A stretch of DNA of 9,848 bases, taken from an uncultured Verrucomicrobiota bacterium. Its GTDB lineage: Bacteria; Verrucomicrobiota; Verrucomicrobiia; Chthoniobacterales; SZAS-18. Shown here piece by piece: positions 5,932-9,848 of this stretch. The DNA is taken from positions 1-9,848 of the forward strand of contig CALMOL010000377.1 of the NCBI GenBank assembly GCA_937871685.1. The letters run 5' to 3'. The stretch's first letter is position 1. Every line of letters begins with the position of its first letter. Under the pieces are notes generated by a model. That model had not been told where the DNA came from. It saw only the letters and a list, made by a program, of their open reading frames with translations, and made no database searches. The translations under genes and the position numbers were made by a program.

Positions 5932-8505
5932 ATGCAGCCGCTCAAAACGTTTCACATCGTTCCCAAGCTTCCGCCGGCCCTCGCGCCGCTGAATGACCTT
6001 GTCTATAACCTCTGGTGGAGCTGGGAGCCGACCGCCCGCAAGCTCTTCCGCCACATCGACGTGGCGCTGTGGGAACGGGTCAACCACTCGCCCCTGCGGA
6101 TGCTCCAAAACTCCTCCCAGGCGCGCCTCCTCGCGCTGGCCAAGGACGACGACTTCCGGCGCGAGATGGCCGAGGTCCACGGCCGCTTCAAGGCCTACAT
6201 GGCCCGACGCGATACCTACGGCGCCCGCCACGCCGGCACCGCGGCCGGCGCCCTGGTGGCGTATTTCTCGGCCGAATTCGGCTTCCATGAGTCCGTGCCG
6301 AACTATTCCGGCGGCCTCGGCATCCTCGCCGGCGACCACTGCAAGTCCGCCTCTGACCTCGGCCTGAATTTCGTCGCCGTCGGCCTCCTCTATCGGCACG
6401 GCTACTTCAAGCAGCAAATCACCCGCGAGGGCGAGCAGGTGGCGCTGCAGCTCAACCAGAACTTCTCCCACCTCCCCATCACCGAGGCGCTCGACGCCCA
6501 GGGCGCGCCGCTGCGCGTGGGCGTGGAAATCCTCGGCCGCACCGTCCTGGTGCGCGCGTGGACCCTGGCCATCGGTCGCATCAAACTGCACCTGCTCGAC
6601 ACCGATCTCCTCGAAAACCCGCCCGAAGACCGCGCCATCACCGAGCAGCTCTATGGCGGCGACACCGAGATGCGCATCCGCCAGGAAATGATCCTCGGCA
6701 TCGGCGGCGTGCGCGTGCTCGGCGCGCTCGGCCTGGAGCCGGAAGTCTTCCACATGAACGAGGGCCACTCCGCCTTCCTCGGCCTGGAGCGCGTGCGGCA
6801 GCTGGTGCAGGCCAAGAGCCTCTCTTTCCGCGCCGCCCTGCAGGTGGTGGCGGCATCCTCCGTGTTCACCACGCACACGCCCGTGCCGGCCGGCAACGAC
6901 GCCTTCCCGCGCGAGATGATGGCGCGCTACTTCCGCGGCTACCCGGCCGAGGTCGGCATCGCGTTCGACGAGCTGATGTCCTACGGCCAGCCCAGCGTGA
7001 ACCGCGTGACGGACGACTTCTCGATGACCATCCTCGCGCTGCGCTCCTCGCGTCAGGCGAATGGGGTCAGCGCCCTCCACGGCCTCGTCTCCAAGGGCCT
7101 CTGGCGCGACGTGTGGGCCGGCGTGCCTGCCCCCGAGGTGCCCATCACCTCCATCACCAACGGCATTCACACCAAGACCTGGGCCGCGCCGGAATTCATG
7201 GACCTCTACACGCGCCACCTCGGCGCGGATTGGGAAGAGCACCTCACCGACAAGGACTTCTGGCGCCGCGTTATTGACATCCCCGACGAGACCATCTGGG
7301 CCACGCACCAGATGCTCAAGCGGCGCCTCATCGAGTTCGCCCGCCAGCGCATCCGCCTCCAGCGCGAGCGCCTCGGTGAGTCGCCCGCGCAGCTTCGCGA
7401 GGCGAACGACCTCCTCAACCCTGAGATCCTCACCGTGGGCTTCGCGCGGCGTTTCGCCACCTACAAGCGCGGCGCGCTTCTCTTCAAGAGCCTCGAGCGC
7501 CTCCAAAAGCTCGTCAGCAACACCGAGCGCCCGGTGCAGTTCATCTTCGCCGGCAAATCCCACCCCAAGGATGAGCCCGGCAAGAAGGTCATCCAGGAAG
7601 TCTATCAGTGGACCCGTCAGCCCGAGTTCCAGGGCCGCGTCGTCTTCCTCGAAGACTACGACGCCCACGTCGGCCGCCGCCTCTACCAGGGCGTGGACCT
7701 TTGGCTGAACAACCCCCTCCGCCCCCTGGAAGCCAGCGGCACGAGCGGCATGAAGCTTCCACCCTCCGGCGGCCTGAACCTCTCCGTCCTCGACGGCTGG
7801 TGGTGCGAGGGCTACAACGGCAAGAACGGCTGGCCCATCGGCCCGGAGATCACCGCCGGCTCCGTGGAACTTCAGAACGAGGTGGACATCGAGAGCCTTT
7901 TCCACGTCCTCGAAACGCAGGTCGTCCCGCTTTACTACGCCAAGCCCGACGGCCGCCTGCCGCTCGCGTGGATTCAGCTCATGCGCGAGTCCATTCGCTC
8001 CGTGACGCCGGTCTATAACACGCACCGGATGGTCACCGAATACCACGAGCGCCTCTACACCACTGCCGCCAAGGCCCACCGCGTCTTCCGCGCCAAGGAT
8101 TGCCAGGCCGCGCGCGACCTCGCCGACTGGAAGAACTGGCTCCGCTCCAAATGGGCGCAGGTGAACATCTACGACGTGCGCCTGGACCATTCCGAGCGCG
8201 CGAGCGTCCAAGTTGGCGAGCCGCTGGAGGTGGCCACGAAGGTGTATCTCGGCGAGCTGAAGCCCGAGCACGTCCGCGTCGAAGCCTACTGGGGCGAACA
8301 CCGCGAGAACGAGATCGCCGCGCCCCACATCCTCGGCCTCGCCTTGGCGAAGAAGCAGCCCATCGCCGACAACGGCAACTACGAATACCAGGGCGTGATC
8401 CCCACCCCCGAGAGCGGCGAGTTCGGCGTGAACGTGCGCGTGATCCCCGCCCATCCGAACCTCACGCAGCCCCACGAGATGCGCCTCATCAAGTGGGCGA
8501 AGTAG
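5932..8505 (+). CDS. glgP: Alpha-glucan phosphorylase, GT35 with DUF3417 N-terminus
   Basis: This PLP enzyme releases alpha-D-glucose 1-phosphate from the ends of glycogen-like glucans with phosphate. The 857-residue length and the N-terminal DUF3417 domain (about 10-115, with LVYNLWWSWEP) mark the bacterial/archaeal short-type subgroup rather than E. coli-type GlgP. Core motifs: AYFSAEFGFHESVPNYSGGL (110-129), FHMNEGHSAFL (273-283), TTHTPVPAGND (313-323), FARRFATYKRG (about 503-513) and EASGTSGMK (600-608), whose Lys608 is the expected PLP-linked lysine, then NLSVLDGWW. The C-terminal roughly 130 residues form an additional beta-rich domain (VNIYDVRLDHSERASVQVGE). ATG at 5932 gives the family start (MQPLKTFHIVP); the frame stays open 300 codons upstream but that part is antisense to ribD. 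No Shine-Dalgarno is visible. It stands alone, without glgA, glgB or glgC. Confidence 0.95.
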   Translation: MQPLKTFHIVPKLPPALAPLNDLVYNLWWSWEPTARKLFRHIDVALWERVNHSPLRMLQNSSQARLLALAKDDDFRREMAEVHGRFKAYMARRDTYGARHAGTAAGALVAYFSAEFGFHESVPNYSGGLGILAGDHCKSASDLGLNFVAVGLLYRHGYFKQQITREGEQVALQLNQNFSHLPITEALDAQGAPLRVGVEILGRTVLVRAWTLAIGRIKLHLLDTDLLENPPEDRAITEQLYGGDTEMRIRQEMILGIGGVRVLGALGLEPEVFHMNEGHSAFLGLERVRQLVQAKSLSFRAALQVVAASSVFTTHTPVPAGNDAFPREMMARYFRGYPAEVGIAFDELMSYGQPSVNRVTDDFSMTILALRSSRQANGVSALHGLVSKGLWRDVWAGVPAPEVPITSITNGIHTKTWAAPEFMDLYTRHLGADWEEHLTDKDFWRRVIDIPDETIWATHQMLKRRLIEFARQRIRLQRERLGESPAQLREANDLLNPEILTVGFARRFATYKRGALLFKSLERLQKLVSNTERPVQFIFAGKSHPKDEPGKKVIQEVYQWTRQPEFQGRVVFLEDYDAHVGRRLYQGVDLWLNNPLRPLEASGTSGMKLPPSGGLNLSVLDGWWCEGYNGKNGWPIGPEITAGSVELQNEVDIESLFHVLETQVVPLYYAKPDGRLPLAWIQLMRESIRSVTPVYNTHRMVTEYHERLYTTAAKAHRVFRAKDCQAARDLADWKNWLRSKWAQVNIYDVRLDHSERASVQVGEPLEVATKVYLGELKPEHVRVEAYWGEHRENEIAAPHILGLALAKKQPIADNGNYEYQGVIPTPESGEFGVNVRVIPAHPNLTQPHEMRLIKWAK

Positions 8506-8506
8506 C

Positions 8507-8606
8507 CGAGGGATTCACCAGGAAGGCACGAAGGACACAAAGAAGGACCGAGGGGATTGATTTCTTCCTCTTCATGCTCTTCGTGCCTTCGTGGTGAATC
8601 CCCTCG
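8507..8606. repeat. Palindromic dispersed element B, related to element A
   Basis: This imperfect palindrome of about 100 bp runs from CGAGGGATTCACCA (8507-8520) to TGGTGAATCCCCTCG (8592-8606). Pairing is strong at the outer ends (GGCACGAAGG with CCTTCGTGCC) and weakens inward. The arm skeleton CCA(C)GAAGGCACGAAGGACAC equals that of element A with G-to-A changes at the repeated GGAG positions. It starts 2 bp after the phosphorylase stop, and its right arm contains the predicted GTG start of the GNAT gene. It may end or attenuate phosphorylase transcripts. Confidence 0.85.
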
Positions 8607-9082
8607 ACCCGACCATCAAGGTTGTCCCCCTCGCCGACCGGCCGGACTGCATCCCGGCGCTCGCGCAGCGGCTCTACGAGGAATTCGGCTACTTCCACGA
8701 CCACGACTCCCCCGCGCGCCGCACCCTTGAGCTCCAGGGCCGCCTCGGCCGCGGCGTGGTCCCGATGACCTTCGGCGCCGTGGCCGGCGACGCGCCCGAC
8801 GCCCCCCCCATCGGCACCGCCAGCCTCACGCCTGACGATCTCGACACTCACCCCGAGCTGACCCCCTGGCTCGCCAGCGTCCTCGTCCACCCCCAGTGGC
8901 GGAAGCGCGGCGTCGGCGAAGCCCTCGTGCGCGCCGTCATGGCCGAAGCCACCGCCCAAGGCCACTCCCCCCTCTACCTCTTCGCCACCGACCGCTCCGG
9001 CTGGTATGCCAAGCTCGGCTGGGAGGAAGTTGCCCGCGAGCCTTACCGCGATCAGCAGGTCACGATCATGAAGGCAGGCTGA
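8591..9082 (+). CDS. GNAT-family N-acetyltransferase
   Basis: This is a 163-residue GCN5-related acetyltransferase, transferring acetyl from acetyl-CoA to an amine; the substrate is not evident. The diagnostic part is residues 91-147: TPWLASVLVHPQWRKRGVGE (91-110), with the acetyl-CoA pyrophosphate loop RKRGVG (104-109), then the helix ALVRAVMAEATAQG, strand PLYLFAT (127-133) and WYAKLGWEEV (138-147). Motif order and spacing are complete. The N-terminal third (1-60), with the acidic FGYFHDHDS patch, is less conserved. The start is uncertain: GTG at 8591 and GTG at 8594 both lie inside palindromic element B, and no ATG precedes the conserved core. It may be transcribed by read-through from the phosphorylase (85-bp gap) or from within the repeat. 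No further gene follows. Confidence 0.85.
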   Translation: MVNPLDPTIKVVPLADRPDCIPALAQRLYEEFGYFHDHDSPARRTLELQGRLGRGVVPMTFGAVAGDAPDAPPIGTASLTPDDLDTHPELTPWLASVLVHPQWRKRGVGEALVRAVMAEATAQGHSPLYLFATDRSGWYAKLGWEEVAREPYRDQQVTIMKAG

Positions 9083-9228
9083 TTTCTCGCCTCAAAAGTT
9101 AGGAACGCTTGGTGTGAAATCAGTCTGGCTGCGATGGAAGGGGATCGTGAGCCACGCCACGGAAGCGGCCTGGCTTGCGCTGAAGGCAAAACTTCTCGCG
9201 CCGAGGCTTTTCGGCTCCGCCAGCGGGT

Positions 9229-9256
9229 GGGCCTGGCACGCTGGGCCTGGCACGCT
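9229..9256. repeat. 14-bp tandem duplication
   Basis: GGGCCTGGCACGCT occurs twice in direct succession (9229-9242 and 9243-9256), followed by GGGG. The exact identity implies a recent slippage event or a functional dyad of sites. Confidence 0.85.
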
Positions 9257-9267
9257 GGGGCGGCCGG

Positions 9268-9420
9268 TCCTGGGAGTGCTGGCATCCTTGCCGGCAGGGT
9301 CCTCCAGGGCACCTGACCTCTCCCCTTTCGGGCTCGCGCGGGCCGCAGAGGACAATGCGTCCGTCCCAAGGCCCGAGGCCCGAAAGGACCCTGCCGGCAG
9401 GGACGCCAGCGCTCCCAGGA
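9268..9420. repeat. Large inverted repeat with 36-bp arms
   Basis: The left arm at 9268-9303 and the right arm at 9385-9420 match at 33 of 36 positions, including CTTGCCGGCAGGGTCCT against AGGACCCTGCCGGCAGGG. On the plus-strand RNA two of the three differences (9277, 9288) become G-U pairs, leaving one true mismatch at 9284. The 81-bp interior has a competing nested pairing: CCTTTCGGGCTCG (9324-9336) with CGAGGCCCGAAAGG (9374-9387). The size (about 150 bp) and terminal symmetry resemble a non-autonomous mobile or REP-type element. Confidence 0.88.
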
Positions 9421-9570
9421 GCAGCCGCGCCGAGCAAAAGTGGGAGCGCGCCTTATTCGCGAGGCCTGCTCTGGTGCTCGGGAAGCAGGAGGCCCAGGGG
9501 TTTTAGACTGGGCCACGCCAGCCCACCGCATTCCACCCCAAGAGGAGGGGCTCGTTCAAAATCACCCGGG

Positions 9571-9680
9571 GGAGCATTTTGCTTTCGAAGCCGCTTCTGG
9601 TATCCAGAAAGAGAAAGAAGTTTCGGAGGTATCCCTCTCTCTTCTGGGTCAGAGCCTCCAAAACGGGAGGAAAATGCTCC
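9571..9680. repeat. Long imperfect inverted repeat
   Basis: GGAGCATTTT (9571-9580) is the exact reverse complement of AAAATGCTCC (9671-9680). Inner parts pair imperfectly: TCTGGTATCCAGAAAGAG near 9597-9614 against CTCTCTTCTGGGTCAGA near 9640-9657. TTCTGG/CCAGAA (9595-9609) also forms its own small hairpin. Overall this gives a foldable unit of about 110 bp. Confidence 0.55.
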
Positions 9681-9744
9681 TGAACAGCGCGGAAATGTTC
9701 TCGAATAGCGCGACAAGGCTTACGTTTAGCGCGGGATGGCTGCG
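9661..9744. repeat. Imperfect 21-bp tandem repeat (about four units)
   Basis: Units 9682-9702, 9703-9723 and 9724-9744 each carry AGCGCG at the same place (9686, 9707, 9728), exactly 21 bp apart. A more diverged unit (9661-9681) matches the next unit at roughly 12 of 21 bases. Since 21 is a multiple of 3, every frame shows a 7-residue periodicity. Confidence 0.65.
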
Positions 9745-9767
9745 GGTTTAGGCAGCGGGGCTTGAAC

Positions 9768-9809
9768 TTGGAGGGCGGTGTCGCGCTGACGCTTGCCACC
9801 GCCCTCCAA
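9768..9809. repeat. REP-like hairpin with 13-bp perfect arms
   Basis: TTGGAGGGCGGTG (9768-9780) pairs perfectly with CACCGCCCTCCAA (9797-9809) across a 16-base loop. No U-tract follows on either strand, so it is more like a REP or dispersed palindrome than an intrinsic terminator. From memory, similar GGCGGTGxCGCGCTxxCGCTTGCCACCGCC sequences recur in Verrucomicrobiota genomes; this is not verified. Confidence 0.85.
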
Positions 9810-9848
9810 ACTACCGGACGACCAGTCTCAGCGTTCACCCCGCAAGGC

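Larger units (their letters stand above)
9083..9848. other. Gene-free, repeat-rich region
   Basis: No ORF here has recognisable protein features. Open frames exist on both strands (for example 9114-9506 plus and 9503-9838 minus), but they run through inverted repeats and have no family motifs. The stretch holds a 14-bp duplication, a 36-bp-arm inverted repeat, several small hairpins (CCTGCT 9465-9470 with AGCAGG 9484-9489; TGGGC 9509-9513 with GCCCA 9521-9525), a long imperfect inverted repeat, a 21-bp tandem array and a terminal hairpin. Base composition dips in GC around 9570-9730 relative to the genes. Confidence 0.7.

Noticed and set aside
5887..8475. 862-codon open frame antisense to the phosphorylase
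   Set aside because: It is rich in His, Val, Gly and Ala as expected from the antisense of GC-biased codons. The sense strand has full GT35 motifs. I judge it a codon-bias shadow.
9114..9506. 130-codon plus ORF
   Set aside because: It passes through the 14-bp duplication and both arms of the large inverted repeat. It has no domain features, so it is repeat-derived.
9229..9744. CRISPR array
   Set aside because: The repeats are inverted or contiguous tandem units without regular unique spacers, and no cas genes are present.
9440..9751. 103-codon plus ORF and the 111-codon minus ORF over the tandem array
   Set aside because: There is no start context or known motif, and both strands are equally open. 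Kept only as a finding on periodicity.

Overview
This is a GC-rich bacterial chromosomal window. It carries mostly single-copy housekeeping genes plus a number of short palindromic and tandem repeats in the gaps. The gene set, the sparse Shine-Dalgarno sequences, and dispersed repeats of the 'CCACGRAGGCACGRAGGACAC' and 'TTGGAGGGCGGTG' kinds suggest Verrucomicrobiota or a neighbouring PVC-type lineage. That placement is inference from remembered repeat and protein styles, not a search result.

Layout. A tRNA-Ser(CGA) lies near the left edge on the plus strand (120-206). From 272 to 5865 every gene is on the minus strand. In transcription order these are ribD (riboflavin biosynthesis), a small secreted Arg/Tyr-rich protein followed by a clear rho-independent terminator, ubiX (flavin prenyltransferase) tightly linked to a DUF374-type acyltransferase, folD (C1-folate metabolism), a FIST-domain sensory protein, and a type II toxin-antitoxin pair whose 57-residue antitoxin overlaps the toxin by 4 bp. 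From 5932 the strand switches. A full-length DUF3417/GT35 alpha-glucan phosphorylase (857 aa) diverges from ribD and is followed by a GNAT acetyltransferase. The last 766 bases (9083-9848) hold no gene I can support. They are a cluster of nested inverted repeats, a 14-bp duplication, an imperfect 21-bp tandem repeat and a REP-like hairpin.

How the genes relate. RibD feeds the FMN pool from which UbiX makes prenylated FMN, but the UbiX partner UbiD is not in the window. UbiX and the acyltransferase look co-transcribed (7-bp gap). The phosphorylase releases glucose-1-phosphate from storage glucan. FolD, FIST and the toxin-antitoxin pair show no functional link to their neighbours.

The most notable theme is that dispersed repeats form the ends of genes. 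One related palindrome touches the stop codon of the acyltransferase, a second supplies the predicted GTG start of the GNAT gene, and a heptanucleotide tandem repeat encodes the last residues and stop of FolD. I see no convincing novel multi-gene system here. The best leads are the repeats, the 78-aa secreted basic protein with a 22-bp perfect palindrome in its coding sequence, and the toxin-antitoxin pair.
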